Under the pieces are notes generated by a model that saw only the letters and a program-made list of their open reading frames with translations, had not been told where the DNA came from and made no database searches. Shown here piece by piece: positions 8,339 through 17,135 of a DNA stretch of 64,000 bases. Source of the stretch: JBPEWY01 sp965224095 (GTDB lineage Bacteria > Bacteroidota > Bacteroidia > Flavobacteriales > Flavobacteriaceae). Location of the stretch: the NCBI GenBank assembly GCA_965224095.1, contig OZ245039.1, positions 1,488,001-1,552,000 of the forward strand. The letters are read 5' to 3'. Positions within the stretch are counted from its first letter, which is position 1, and each line of letters begins with the position of its first letter. Both the position numbers and the translations under genes were made by a program.

Positions 8339-9433
8339 TTAATGTATTTCCTGAAACCTTGTATTCATAAGAAATAGTATTTCCAGAAGTTTTTTGTCTT
8401 TAAACAGGGTGGTATCCTGTTTGTACCACGTATACATTCTGGCCGCTAAGGTATGCAGCCCTTCATCATTGGTTTGCCAGCGACTATCCGGATTTACCTG
8501 AATGCCAAATTTTTCGTTGATTATCTGTTCGGTAAACTGTACAATATCTTCCTCAATAAGTCCTTCTTCCGTATTATATCCATACGCAGGGTTTCGGTTT
8601 TTAAATGCATTCTGAAAAGTCGAATCTTTTTTCACCGTGTTTAAAAATGCCTGTACCGTATCGTTTTCCATATCATATGGAGGATGCATCATTTCATGGA
8701 TAGCATTTCGCATAACAATCGAGAACGACCAGGCCGTATCAGTTAGAAATCTGGTCCCCGTAATCCGAATTCCATGCGGCTGCGAATAGTATAACATATA
8801 CACCTGAATAGAATTTGATTCCAGAGGTTTTCCCAGTTTTTTTTCAATTTCCGGAATCACATTAAATTGGGGTAGTTTTTCTTTTATTTCGGAAATCCGT
8901 TTCTCGGCTTTTGGTTTTATATTTTCATTCCAATACGTTTCAAAACGGATCTCCTTTAAAAACTCAAGGCATCCCTTCAGGTACGGTTTGCTCTTTTGAA
9001 AAAGTTCCCATTCCTTATCCGAATAAAAATTAGCTTTCGTCAGATTTTCTTTTATGATTTTATCATTATCCAACCGGGCCAGTAATTCATCAATCGTTTC
9101 ATCTTCCGTAGCCGAAAAGTACAGGGTGTAAAAAGCCGAAATAATTTTACCGCCGTCATCTTTAACCACTTTTTTAAGCTGATTAAGATCTTTAAGAGCC
9201 TTTTCGGTAAGAAGCGGTTTGTAGTAATTGTACGCTTCCTGATAAAAATCGAGGTAATACGGATCTCCGGTTAAGGTATTTAACAAACACAAGGCATCAA
9301 ACTTCATCGATGGCTCTGTATTCCAATTCGTCACAGTGTGAAATTCCAGAGTCTTTTTTTGACTTATTTCCTTTTCTTTGCACGCTATTAGCGATAGGAA
9401 TATCATTAGAAAGAAAATCGCTTTAATGTACAT
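8339..9433 (-). CDS. Putative zinc metallopeptidase lipoprotein (HExxH)
   Basis: The product is 364 aa. It has a signal peptide with lipobox (FLSLIAC, Cys18), a charged helical N-terminal half, and a zinc-binding HExxH motif (IHEMMH, residues 246-250). An acidic stretch TEEGLIEED about 40 residues later (near 288-296) could supply the third ligand, as in gluzincins. The family is not one I can name. It is predicted to be anchored to the inner or outer membrane, facing the periplasm or surface. It sits between a kelch lipoprotein and a PD40 lipoprotein with gaps of 15 and 17 bp, so it belongs to their operon. Peptidase activity is inferred from the motif only. Confidence 0.65.
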   Translation of the reverse strand: MYIKAIFFLMIFLSLIACKEKEISQKKTLEFHTVTNWNTEPSMKFDALCLLNTLTGDPYYLDFYQEAYNYYKPLLTEKALKDLNQLKKVVKDDGGKIISAFYTLYFSATEDETIDELLARLDNDKIIKENLTKANFYSDKEWELFQKSKPYLKGCLEFLKEIRFETYWNENIKPKAEKRISEIKEKLPQFNVIPEIEKKLGKPLESNSIQVYMLYYSQPHGIRITGTRFLTDTAWSFSIVMRNAIHEMMHPPYDMENDTVQAFLNTVKKDSTFQNAFKNRNPAYGYNTEEGLIEEDIVQFTEQIINEKFGIQVNPDSRWQTNDEGLHTLAARMYTWYKQDTTLFKDKKLLEILFLMNTRFQEIH

Positions 9434-9448
9434 GGGTTATTATTTAAG

Positions 9449-10420
9449 CTATTGAATTCTTTTCCAGGCGGTCCCGTCCCATGACCAAAAATCACTTTTA
9501 GGATCTGCAAATCGCGTTCGCCCGCCATATAAAAAAATCTTTTTCAGTTTGTTGTGATATGTAATCCCATAGATTTCCCTGGGGCCTGGTTTTAGGGTTC
9601 CCTGCTCCACTTCCGTCCAGGAACGGCCATCCCATTCCCACAGATCGCCCAGGACCTTTTCTCCATTTGACCCGCCAAACAGCACAGCTTTCTTTCTGTT
9701 TTCATCATAAGCTATTAAAATATTAGACCTTCCTTCCGGGATTGCACTTCCCTGATTTACTTTGGTCCATTTTTCACCATCCCATTCCCACATCTCGTCA
9801 GATACGTTATAATTTATTTTCGCGCCTCCAAACAATACGACCTTTTGCCGTACTTCATCAAAAAACATAGCGGCTCTGCATACTCCCTCCGGACCGGACA
9901 CCTCTCTTTTAGACCATTTTCCGTTGCTGTATATCCAGGTATCCGCGGTATAATTATTACCGATACATCCACTAAACAATACAATCTCCTTATTTGCTTT
10001 GTCATAAGCCATGGCCGGGGAAAGCCTGATACCGGGCGAGGTATCTTTTAGTTCCTCCCATTGCTTACCATTCCATATCCAGGTTTCATCTAAATCGCCC
10101 TTGGCAGGGTTAATCCCTCCCATCACCAGGGTTTTCCGGGCTGCCTCATCATAAATCATACTCATACTCCCGATGTACCCGGGTGTTGAATCGTTCTTTT
10201 TATTCCAGCCGTTTTTATCCCATTCCCAGGTAGTGGAATTCCATGTATATTTTCCATCTTCATTAACACTGGTTCCCCCAAACAATACTATTTTATCCCG
10301 TTCCTTATCGTATGAAAACCCCAGATGATCCAGTTTAGGCGGATACTTCTGTGAAGTAGTTTGATAATTACATCCTAAAATAAGTATTCCGATCAGGTAT
10401 ATGATTTTACGAACTTTCAT
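9449..10420 (-). CDS. Kelch-repeat lipoprotein
   Basis: The product is 323 aa with a lipobox in LIGILILGC (Cys about 17). At least five kelch-type repeats follow, each with an IVLFGG-like strand and a W-E-W-D turn: DKIVLFGGTSV, RKTLVMGGINP, KEIVLFSGCIG, QKVVLFGGAKI, KKAVLFGGSNG and KKIFLYGGRTR. This makes a six-bladed propeller of galactose-oxidase-like shape, but no copper ligands or tyrosine-cysteine pair are evident, so a binding or scaffolding role is more likely than oxidation. The gene is in the same tightly spaced minus-strand series as its neighbours. Confidence 0.8.
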   Translation of the reverse strand: MKVRKIIYLIGILILGCNYQTTSQKYPPKLDHLGFSYDKERDKIVLFGGTSVNEDGKYTWNSTTWEWDKNGWNKKNDSTPGYIGSMSMIYDEAARKTLVMGGINPAKGDLDETWIWNGKQWEELKDTSPGIRLSPAMAYDKANKEIVLFSGCIGNNYTADTWIYSNGKWSKREVSGPEGVCRAAMFFDEVRQKVVLFGGAKINYNVSDEMWEWDGEKWTKVNQGSAIPEGRSNILIAYDENRKKAVLFGGSNGEKVLGDLWEWDGRSWTEVEQGTLKPGPREIYGITYHNKLKKIFLYGGRTRFADPKSDFWSWDGTAWKRIQ

Positions 10421-10458
10421 GCTCTTTTATTTGATGTTAAACTTCCGTTAGGAGGCTT

Positions 10459-11067
10459 TTAGAGTTTTTCGGCTATAATGTTTAAATAAATTTCGACCCC
10501 GTCAGACATAGCCATTTCACCTGTAGCCTGCACGATTCGATTCCATCTGGGTGTTGATCGAATATTAAAATCCTTTCTATTGAGTACTAAGTGCCCTGTA
10601 AAAATATACGTAGGGTAACCGAAAATATCCACCACGGAATCTTTATAGGGTTGCGTGCATTTAATTTCCACTGTTTTTTTTATTCCTCTGATGGTTAAAT
10701 CTCCCTGTAGTAAAAACCCGTCGTCAGTTTTCCTGTACCCTCGACTAATAAAAGTAATGGTTGGAAAATTAGTCGCATCAAAAAAATCTTCCTCTTTTAA
10801 GTGATTATCCCTTCCTTTTATTCCCGTATTTATGCTGGATACTTCAATAGCCGCTTCAGTCCGTATATTGCCGGTCTCGGAATCCAAAAAAACAGATCCC
10901 TCAAATTCTTCGAAAGCACCGTAAACCTTACTTAACCCTCCGGCTATATTAATAGAAAAGCGTATTTCGGAATGTCGGTTGTCAATTTGAAATTTGTCTT
11001 GTGCAACCAGATTTGTCCAGTACAGGCATACCAGAGCAAAAACTATGTACTTGTTATTTACATTCAT
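10459..11067 (-). CDS. YceI family periplasmic protein
   Basis: The product is 202 aa with a cleavable signal peptide (FALVCLYWTNLVAQ|DKF). The YceI lipocalin-like signature is present: FQIDNRHSEIRFSINI at the N-terminus, GIKGRDNHLKEEDFFDATNFPTI-type text near residues 80-105 (GRDNHLKEEDFFDATNFP), and LTIRGIKKTVEI. YceI proteins bind isoprenoid or other amphiphilic lipids in a beta-barrel. The gene follows the 425-aa gene by 10 bp and precedes the kelch gene by 38 bp, which places it in the same transcription unit. Confidence 0.9.
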   Translation of the reverse strand: MNVNNKYIVFALVCLYWTNLVAQDKFQIDNRHSEIRFSINIAGGLSKVYGAFEEFEGSVFLDSETGNIRTEAAIEVSSINTGIKGRDNHLKEEDFFDATNFPTITFISRGYRKTDDGFLLQGDLTIRGIKKTVEIKCTQPYKDSVVDIFGYPTYIFTGHLVLNRKDFNIRSTPRWNRIVQATGEMAMSDGVEIYLNIIAEKL

Positions 11068-11077
11068 TTTTCAGGTT

Positions 11078-12355
11078 TTATAAAATAATGGTTATCTCTT
11101 TCCCTATATCGTCGTTCCATATAGCATTCTTTCCCACAGAACCCATTACCTTAACCGATCGGTTTTTCAAATTTAAATGCCTCACCGAAATCCCTATTAT
11201 GTAAGCATTGTGTTTGCTATACGTATAAAAATCAACCACATTTTGTTTTTCGTTAATCCAGTCGTTTTTTGTAATTCCTTCGAGATTGGTAATTCCGTTG
11301 TATCCCGTTGCCATATCTCTTTCTCTTTTCAGAACGCCCAGCGATAACATTGCATCATATTTAAATGCTTTATTACTCCCGAACCAGAACTGCCCCGTTT
11401 GCTGATCATTATCTATATCGAAGGCAATACTTACGGCCGGAAAATCCTCGCTTATCGTATTAAACAACTCAAACTTGAACCATATTTTTTGCTCCCCTTT
11501 ATCATGAAAATAATAAAAGGCTTTCCCATCGGCCGAATTTACATTCGCGCCATCACCGCGTTCATCCTCACTGAGAAGCTCCCATGAAAATTGCTGTGTT
11601 TCCTCCGATAGTTCTTTCACCGGGAACTGAGTAACCGATCCGCGACGGGTTTTTAGATTGAACATTCCGTCAATGGCATTCAAATAGGGGGTTATAAGGT
11701 TGGTATGTAAAAACAATAGGTTAGCGGGGCTTTTATCTTTGACCGCATCGAATTTGTTTTGAACAGATTCGAGTAATTTCTTGGCCGCAATGGCGTTGGA
11801 ATAGTTGCTAACTCTATTACCATTGTTTCCTCGTAATAAATCGGTTGCAGTCAGAATCAACAGGTACTGATTCTCTGGAGCTGATAAAATCCCCGCATTT
11901 AACTTATCTACAGCTAATATTCTGTATTGCGATGCCTTTGCCGCATCGGAAATAAAACTCGCTTTTGTATAAAACAGTGTATAGGCCAATCCGTACAAAT
12001 AAGGATCATAGGTATGATCTTTAATTGAATACCTGGCTTTCTTTGCTTTTTCGTAATTATCAAAAGCTCTGGAAACCAGCGAAGCATCCCGCAAACGAAT
12101 GGCCAACTGATTGCTAAAATGGCTCGCCCAAAAAGCTGCCAGCCATTGTGATGGATTTGCCGTATTAATTTCTTCCAGCCGGGCTACCGCATCGATGACC
12201 TCCTCATTAGATTTCCATTGATTACACCGTACTACCAGATCTTCTACTTCTTTATAAAGTGTAGAATCTATCTCAGATCCCTGTTCATGCTGAGCCGTTC
12301 CAACATGGAACAACATTAGTATTATTACAATTCTCCAGGGATGAACTTTTTTCAT
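11078..12355 (-). CDS. Secreted two-domain protein of unknown function
   Basis: The product is 425 aa with a signal peptide (IVIILMLFHVGTAQ|HEQ). The first 200 residues are helical and TPR-like (WLAAFWASHFSNQLAIRLRD; YDPYLYGLAYTLFYTKASF), describing a chain of helix pairs. The C-terminal part is beta-rich, with AVSIAFDIDNDQQTGQFWFG, which recalls the strand order of CBM9-like or similar sugar-binding folds. I do not recognise a named family. It lies between the serine hydrolase gene (51-bp gap) and yceI (10-bp gap), so it probably works in the periplasm with the rest of this operon. Confidence 0.6.
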   Translation of the reverse strand: MKKVHPWRIVIILMLFHVGTAQHEQGSEIDSTLYKEVEDLVVRCNQWKSNEEVIDAVARLEEINTANPSQWLAAFWASHFSNQLAIRLRDASLVSRAFDNYEKAKKARYSIKDHTYDPYLYGLAYTLFYTKASFISDAAKASQYRILAVDKLNAGILSAPENQYLLILTATDLLRGNNGNRVSNYSNAIAAKKLLESVQNKFDAVKDKSPANLLFLHTNLITPYLNAIDGMFNLKTRRGSVTQFPVKELSEETQQFSWELLSEDERGDGANVNSADGKAFYYFHDKGEQKIWFKFELFNTISEDFPAVSIAFDIDNDQQTGQFWFGSNKAFKYDAMLSLGVLKRERDMATGYNGITNLEGITKNDWINEKQNVVDFYTYSKHNAYIIGISVRHLNLKNRSVKVMGSVGKNAIWNDDIGKEITIIL

Positions 12356-12406
12356 TTTCTATTTATTAGACTTCTTTATCAGGGTTTCGTTTAATATTAC
12401 AGAACG

Positions 12407-13900
12407 CTATTCTCTTTTTACTTTGATAAACAGCGGTAATGCATAATACCTGTGTTCCGTATAATCATCATATTGCATATAACCCACAAACTTATTGTTA
12501 AAACGTTTTATTTTTAAATGACATCTGGTCTCTTTATCCTTAAAAGGGAGTTTAATATTCAGTCCGCCTTCAAACTCACCCAATAAATTATAAACAGGGT
12601 TATTTATTACCGCTTTTTCTTCATCTATTTTAACAGAAACTTCCTTATCACCAAAAACTATTTCTATTGGCCATTTTTCTTTTTTTGTGGGCATTTGAAC
12701 ATTGCCATACCAATTCCCTTTGAGTTCATATTTGGCCCTATACGGGGTTCCATAGATACGCTTCCATTCTTTAAAATGGTTACTTGTTTCTTTCACAAAA
12801 ACTTCCCTAATCTTTCCTACATATTGATCTGCAATACCATCCCATGAAGTTTTATTAAGCAAGCATATAATGCCCAGTTCATTTTCCTTATCAATACTAA
12901 CAGCTGCATTACCCCCATTTACATTTCCATTACTGTATAATTTATCTCCTTGATTGAACCAGCCTATCCCAAAAAGATCGGCCGGACCTTCTCTAAATCC
13001 GTGCATCACCTGAAGATTTTCTGCACTTATTACTTTATCGTTTCGAGTACTTCCCAAATGAAACATCACATAATTTGTCATATCAGATATACTGGAACGG
13101 AAACCCGATCCTCCGGTAGGATAGCTTATATTGGATTCCAACTCCCGTAATCCCCTATTAGAATATTCCTTTACTATTTTCTTATTAGAACTATGTTGAA
13201 AAGGATAAACAATGGTATTATTCATTTTGAGAGGAGCAAATACTTTTTGTGACATAAAATCTGAGAAGCTTTGTTCCGTCAGGTTTTCAACAATAACTTC
13301 CGAAAGATAAAAAGCTCTGTTACTGTACTCATATGTTGTTCCGGGAGGGAAAGCGACAACAGTGGTTTCTTCAAAAAATTCCTTTTTCTTCAAAGGTTCT
13401 AAAGGAAGTTCTTCTACGGAATCAAAAACACCGTATCCATGATTAATACCCGCGTTCATACTAACCAATTGCCAAAGTTTAATTTCCGGAGTATTCTCAT
13501 TAATATCCTTAAGCTGTATAGGATGAATTAAGGGTCTTATATCATCTTCGAGTTTTAAGTTTCCCTCATTGATCAAATGCATTATTCCGGTTGCTGTAAT
13601 GGACTTGGAAACCGACCCCAAAGGGTAAATGGAATGAATTGTAGCTTTTATACTATTACCAACATCTGCATAACCAATTGCCTCCTGCCATAAAATACTA
13701 TCTCCCTTAATAACTGCAACTGCTAAAGACGGGATTACAGAATCTTTTACCTTCTTTTCAATATCCGCTCTTATGCGCAAAAGTTCTTCCTGTTCCGGAA
13801 TAATTTGAGCCGTACTAAATGAGGAAAATAAAATCGCTAAACTGTAAACTAAATAAAGTGGTTTGTTTTTCATTTTTTCCTTTAAAGACTTTACTTTCAT
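12407..13900 (-). CDS. Serine hydrolase, beta-lactamase/D-peptidase family (class C fold)
   Basis: The product is 497 aa (488 if Met10 at 13873 is the start; both fit a signal peptide ending FSTAQ). The SxxK catalytic motif is SVSK (Ser96, Lys99) and the Y-x-N motif is YSN (Tyr192, Asn194). Other family landmarks are LVSMNAGINHG and GSGFRSSISDM. The last 120 residues form a C-terminal lipocalin-like beta domain seen in many Bacteroidota members. Substrates in the family include D-amino-acid peptides and esters. It is the likely first gene of the minus-strand envelope operon extending down to about 4351. Confidence 0.85.
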   Translation of the reverse strand: MKVKSLKEKMKNKPLYLVYSLAILFSSFSTAQIIPEQEELLRIRADIEKKVKDSVIPSLAVAVIKGDSILWQEAIGYADVGNSIKATIHSIYPLGSVSKSITATGIMHLINEGNLKLEDDIRPLIHPIQLKDINENTPEIKLWQLVSMNAGINHGYGVFDSVEELPLEPLKKKEFFEETTVVAFPPGTTYEYSNRAFYLSEVIVENLTEQSFSDFMSQKVFAPLKMNNTIVYPFQHSSNKKIVKEYSNRGLRELESNISYPTGGSGFRSSISDMTNYVMFHLGSTRNDKVISAENLQVMHGFREGPADLFGIGWFNQGDKLYSNGNVNGGNAAVSIDKENELGIICLLNKTSWDGIADQYVGKIREVFVKETSNHFKEWKRIYGTPYRAKYELKGNWYGNVQMPTKKEKWPIEIVFGDKEVSVKIDEEKAVINNPVYNLLGEFEGGLNIKLPFKDKETRCHLKIKRFNNKFVGYMQYDDYTEHRYYALPLFIKVKRE

Positions 13901-13972
13901 CTATTTATTACACTTTTTCTTATCTAGTACTTAACTACTTTTTTGATTAAAACAACCCTTGCGTATTCTTAA

Positions 13973-14017
13973 AAAATTGACTTGCGCATCGCGTTTTCGC
14001 TTACACAAGCCAATTTT
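13973..14017. terminator. Imperfect inverted repeat, possible terminator
   Basis: The arms AAAATTGACTTG (13973-13984) and CAAGCCAATTTT (14006-14017) pair with one mismatch around a 21-base loop, with A-runs and T-runs outside. It lies downstream of the 14284-15033 gene and upstream of the serine hydrolase gene. It may end transcription from the former. The long loop makes this uncertain. Confidence 0.3.
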
Positions 14018-14148
14018 CAATCAAAAAAACCAAACAATAAACCGATATTAAAACGTTAACTTCAGTCTTATAAAAAGTTTTTAAATGGTGTAGACAACCT
14101 ATCGTATTGCCACACTGTTTTTGAGTTATATGAATTGCTATCAGGCTG

Positions 14149-14238
14149 CTAATCATAATCGTTTATTAATTCAATAATTTCTTCCAGTCTATCTTGCTCC
14201 GAACTGCCTGTTAACAAAATTTCCGGAACCGTCCGCAT
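14149..14238 (-). CDS. Very short open frame, uncertain
   Basis: A 29-codon frame (MRTVPEILLTGSSEQDRLEE then IIELINDYD) lies in an otherwise gene-free stretch of 383 bp (13901-14283), 45 bp after the stop of the 14284-15033 gene on the same strand. Its acidic helix-like sequence looks more protein-like than chance, and could be a peptide or the tail of a decayed gene. There is no clear ribosome-binding site. I see nothing else in the interval apart from the hairpin at 13973-14017. Confidence 0.25.
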   Translation of the reverse strand: MRTVPEILLTGSSEQDRLEEIIELINDYD

Positions 14239-14283
14239 TTCTGCATTTGCAATTATATTAGGCTATTAAATTGCAACAATTAA

Positions 14284-15033
14284 TCAATTTATTTTTTTGC
14301 TCAGATTACCCTTTTCATCATAAAAGTTAATAATGGGGTTGTTCGAATTGTCGAGTCCCAACGACAGTCTAACCACCCCATTCTTACCCATAAACTGTAT
14401 TAAGCCAGCTTCTTCATCTACCGATAGCAAAAAGGTATTTGTTCTTTTATCAGAATTCATTACCAGAAACGATCCGCGTATATCCGGTTTATTATTGGCT
14501 GTTCCAAGCCAGATTCTTGAAATCCCCCAGGCATTACTCGATCGCATACTATCTTTTTGTTTGGAAGTAGCTGTTTCGAATTCCCTTTCCAAAGCAGCCA
14601 GCGATTTTTCAGGGCGATCGATAAACGACAGTCCGGAAGTGTATTTTCCGTTGGCTTCCTGATATGTTAAAGCAATGGTTTGATCTTGTTTGTACCTGTC
14701 AAACGAAAGGTGATTCCCTGCACTTATATTGCCCTTGTCATCTACTTCGCTGCTATATATAAGCCCGCCGCTTTCTACACCTTCAGCATTGTAAAACAAA
14801 ATTCCGGGGGTGTTTCTGTTATGTTTTTTTGTCCATCCGTCCATGGCAATTTCATCAGGGAATTTCTCCCGGTTTGAGATTACCATTTTTAAAGTACCGT
14901 CCGGTTCTACAATATTAATGCGCTGCACCTGAATGGTATCGAACTTTTTAAGCGACTGTATTTCCTTCCATCCCACGAAAATCAGTAGCAGGAGAACTAA
15001 TGAAACGGTGGTGCTGTAAATTTTAAATGTCAT
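14284..15033 (-). CDS. Conserved hypothetical anchored protein (distant paralogue of 5964-7399 pair)
   Basis: The product is 249 aa with one N-terminal membrane helix (TVSLVLLLLIFVGW, residues 9-22) followed directly by VQRINIVEPDGTLKMVISN. That segment matches the VQ-x-I-x-IED-x-NG start of the two tandem paralogues downstream. Later units include GILFYNAEGVESGGLIYSS, LSFDRYKQDQTIALTY and LIQFMGKNGVVRLSLGLD. The family occurs widely as a hypothetical protein; no function is known to me. A 383-bp gap separates it from the serine hydrolase gene, so it may be transcribed separately. Confidence 0.65.
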   Translation of the reverse strand: MTFKIYSTTVSLVLLLLIFVGWKEIQSLKKFDTIQVQRINIVEPDGTLKMVISNREKFPDEIAMDGWTKKHNRNTPGILFYNAEGVESGGLIYSSEVDDKGNISAGNHLSFDRYKQDQTIALTYQEANGKYTSGLSFIDRPEKSLAALEREFETATSKQKDSMRSSNAWGISRIWLGTANNKPDIRGSFLVMNSDKRTNTFLLSVDEEAGLIQFMGKNGVVRLSLGLDNSNNPIINFYDEKGNLSKKIN

Positions 15034-15318
15034 AATACTTCATTACGATAGATTATCCTTTAACAGTAGTTTCCATTTTACATGTTGATCTCAAATGCCT
15101 TTTATTAATGTCAATCAGCATATTATTTTTTGGACAGCGTAAGTCAATTATCCCCAAAATAATCTTATCCTATTTTACGATTTAACTTCCCGCCAGATAT
15201 CCATTAAATCATTAAATAACATTCATATTTTTCCGAAAAGGTTCTAATATTTTCTAAAACAGGTCACAGTTTACAAACTGTTACTTTTTATTACGCCTTT
15301 TATTATTTTGTTTCCCCA

Positions 15319-16476
15319 TTACCGGCTTACTGCAACGGTTATATGTTTCCTAAAATCTTTTCCTGTTACCACCAGTTCGTATAAACCTACCGGCAGATCT
15401 GAAACCGACATCGTATAACCATCACTTAGTTTTACATGGGTCTTTTCCTTAAGTAATGTACCATCTACCAAACTATAAATCTGTATGTTTACGGGTGGTA
15501 TGGTTCTTTCCGAAGCAGCCGAAACAATTATAACATCAGATGCCGGATTGGGGTGAACCTTTGCACTTATATTAGATGTGCTGCGATTGGCAACCCCATT
15601 TCCGTTTGTGATTTTCCGAACATTTCCTATACCGCTGAATTCCGATACGTATAGCGTATTCCCCGATTTATTGGCCAGTATTCCCGAAGGAAAAGCATAG
15701 GTAGCTTCCGAGATATGTCCGTCGGCAGCTCCAAAAACGCTTCCCGAATAAATTTCAACATCGTCAACATTACGCGGATTGATTTTATATATTTTATTTT
15801 CCCCATATACGGTTCCGTACAAAAAGCCCTGCGAATAGGTTATAAATGCCAGAAAAGGAACAAAATTATCCGGAGCCGGAACCGTTGCAACATATTCTAA
15901 TGGGCTACCATCGGCCGGTAAACGAAAGATCTTTCTGTCCAGGTAATTCCCTATATATAAATCCCCCCCGGGACCATAGGTTAGCCCAACAGGAACACTT
16001 AAAGGCGCTCCCTGGTATAAAACTTTTACCGAACCGTCGGCCCGTAGTTCATTAACACTATTATTATCCGGATTAACAAAATCTGCATTTGTAAAAATAA
16101 CCGTCTCTTTCTTGTATGTTTTAATTAATCCCGAAGGAAGTCCGGAGGGGATTGGAAATATATGCAGGACGTTTCCCTTATTATCGTATTTATTAATGGT
16201 GCCATTTCCATATTCGGCAACATAAACATTATCTTCCGAGTCAACCGCCAAACCATTGGCGTTCACCAGGCCTGAAACAAAGGTTGCTGCCTGACCATCC
16301 GGGGCAACCTTATAAACAACTCCACCAAAATAATTGGATCCGTAGAGGTTTCCCTGCGAGTCCAGAGCCAAAGCGTCATCAATATCTGCTTCCGGAGAAT
16401 TCAGGAAAGTAGTAACCGTTTGTGAAAACCCTAGAGTTGCACTAAGGGTAAACAGTAAAATGTACATCTTTTTCAT
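15319..16476 (-). CDS. T9SS-secreted NHL/SMP-30-type beta-propeller protein
   Basis: The product is 385 aa, starting MKKMYILLFTLSATLGFSQ, a clean signal peptide. A longer in-frame start at 16659 exists but adds 61 residues before this signal peptide and is rejected. The body has propeller repeats such as ALALDSQGNLYGSNYFGGVV, GLAVDSEDNVYVAEYGNG and GLTYGPGGDLYIGNY. The C-terminus (about residues 310-385) is a type A T9SS sorting domain: VHPNPASDVIIVSA, then DLPVGLYELVVTG. The protein is therefore exported through the type IX system and released or attached at the cell surface. Its ligand or substrate is unknown. Confidence 0.88.
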   Translation of the reverse strand: MKKMYILLFTLSATLGFSQTVTTFLNSPEADIDDALALDSQGNLYGSNYFGGVVYKVAPDGQAATFVSGLVNANGLAVDSEDNVYVAEYGNGTINKYDNKGNVLHIFPIPSGLPSGLIKTYKKETVIFTNADFVNPDNNSVNELRADGSVKVLYQGAPLSVPVGLTYGPGGDLYIGNYLDRKIFRLPADGSPLEYVATVPAPDNFVPFLAFITYSQGFLYGTVYGENKIYKINPRNVDDVEIYSGSVFGAADGHISEATYAFPSGILANKSGNTLYVSEFSGIGNVRKITNGNGVANRSTSNISAKVHPNPASDVIIVSAASERTIPPVNIQIYSLVDGTLLKEKTHVKLSDGYTMSVSDLPVGLYELVVTGKDFRKHITVAVSR

Positions 16477-17135
16477 AACTAACTTTTTAAAAATTATACT
16501 TAAATGAAGCAGATATAAGCATTTCAATATAAGATGGGGGACTATTAAAATTAAACGTTTAACCACTACCTGCAGGGTTAAATTATGCGTAATACTACTT
16601 TGGTTATGTATCTCGTAACAGGATTCGTGTAAACCCCGTGTTTTATTATTTGAAATCACCTTGTTTTACCCTTCCCGGTAAAAAAATGTTACGAATACCA
16701 TAAAAAAGAATATGTCCTCTATGCCTTTTATATTTATATCAGTATTCGTAACAAAAATTTGCGATTCACATCGCCCAACCATTTTAATTGATGCTGTACG
16801 ATTTTTCTTTTTCTTCTGGCTGCTGATCGCCCGGATGTTTTTACAGCATTCACAGAAACCAGGGGCAACTGTTTTCTATATTAAACTTAGAAAGAAAAGG
16901 AAGTATTTTAGTTAATGCGTGTAAACATTAACTAATTTTTCCCGTGAGAGCCTTATTATTGCCAAATGTTTTGGGGCGGAGCTAGAACGTATTGCCCAAA
17001 AATTATACAATCTTGATTAATCGTCAATTAATCTATATCTTGGGTTCATAGCATGGAGACATCCCCTTTAATAAGGCAAGGTTTAAACAGGAGTAAGAAA
17101 TTACTGCGTTCTCATAATTATTAAATGAAATATTA
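16477..17135. promoter_or_regulatory. Divergent regulatory region with repeated TCGTAACA boxes
   Basis: This 659-bp stretch lies between the T9SS propeller gene and the divergent membrane AraC regulator. A perfect 12-bp inverted repeat has arms TGTTACGAATAC (16687-16698) and GTATTCGTAACA (16742-16753), 43 bp apart. The core TCGTAACA occurs a third time at 16613-16620. Three copies near a divergent AraC-family gene suggest binding sites, though this is inference. A 67-codon open frame inside is not supported as a gene. Confidence 0.4.

Noticed and set aside
15319..16659. Longer version of the T9SS propeller gene
   Set aside because: The 61 extra residues lie before a perfect signal peptide at 16476 and look like translated intergenic DNA.
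16712..16915. 67-codon plus-strand frame in the AraC upstream region
   Set aside because: The frame crosses the inverted repeat, has a phenylalanine run from a T-rich tract, and shows no domain or start signal.
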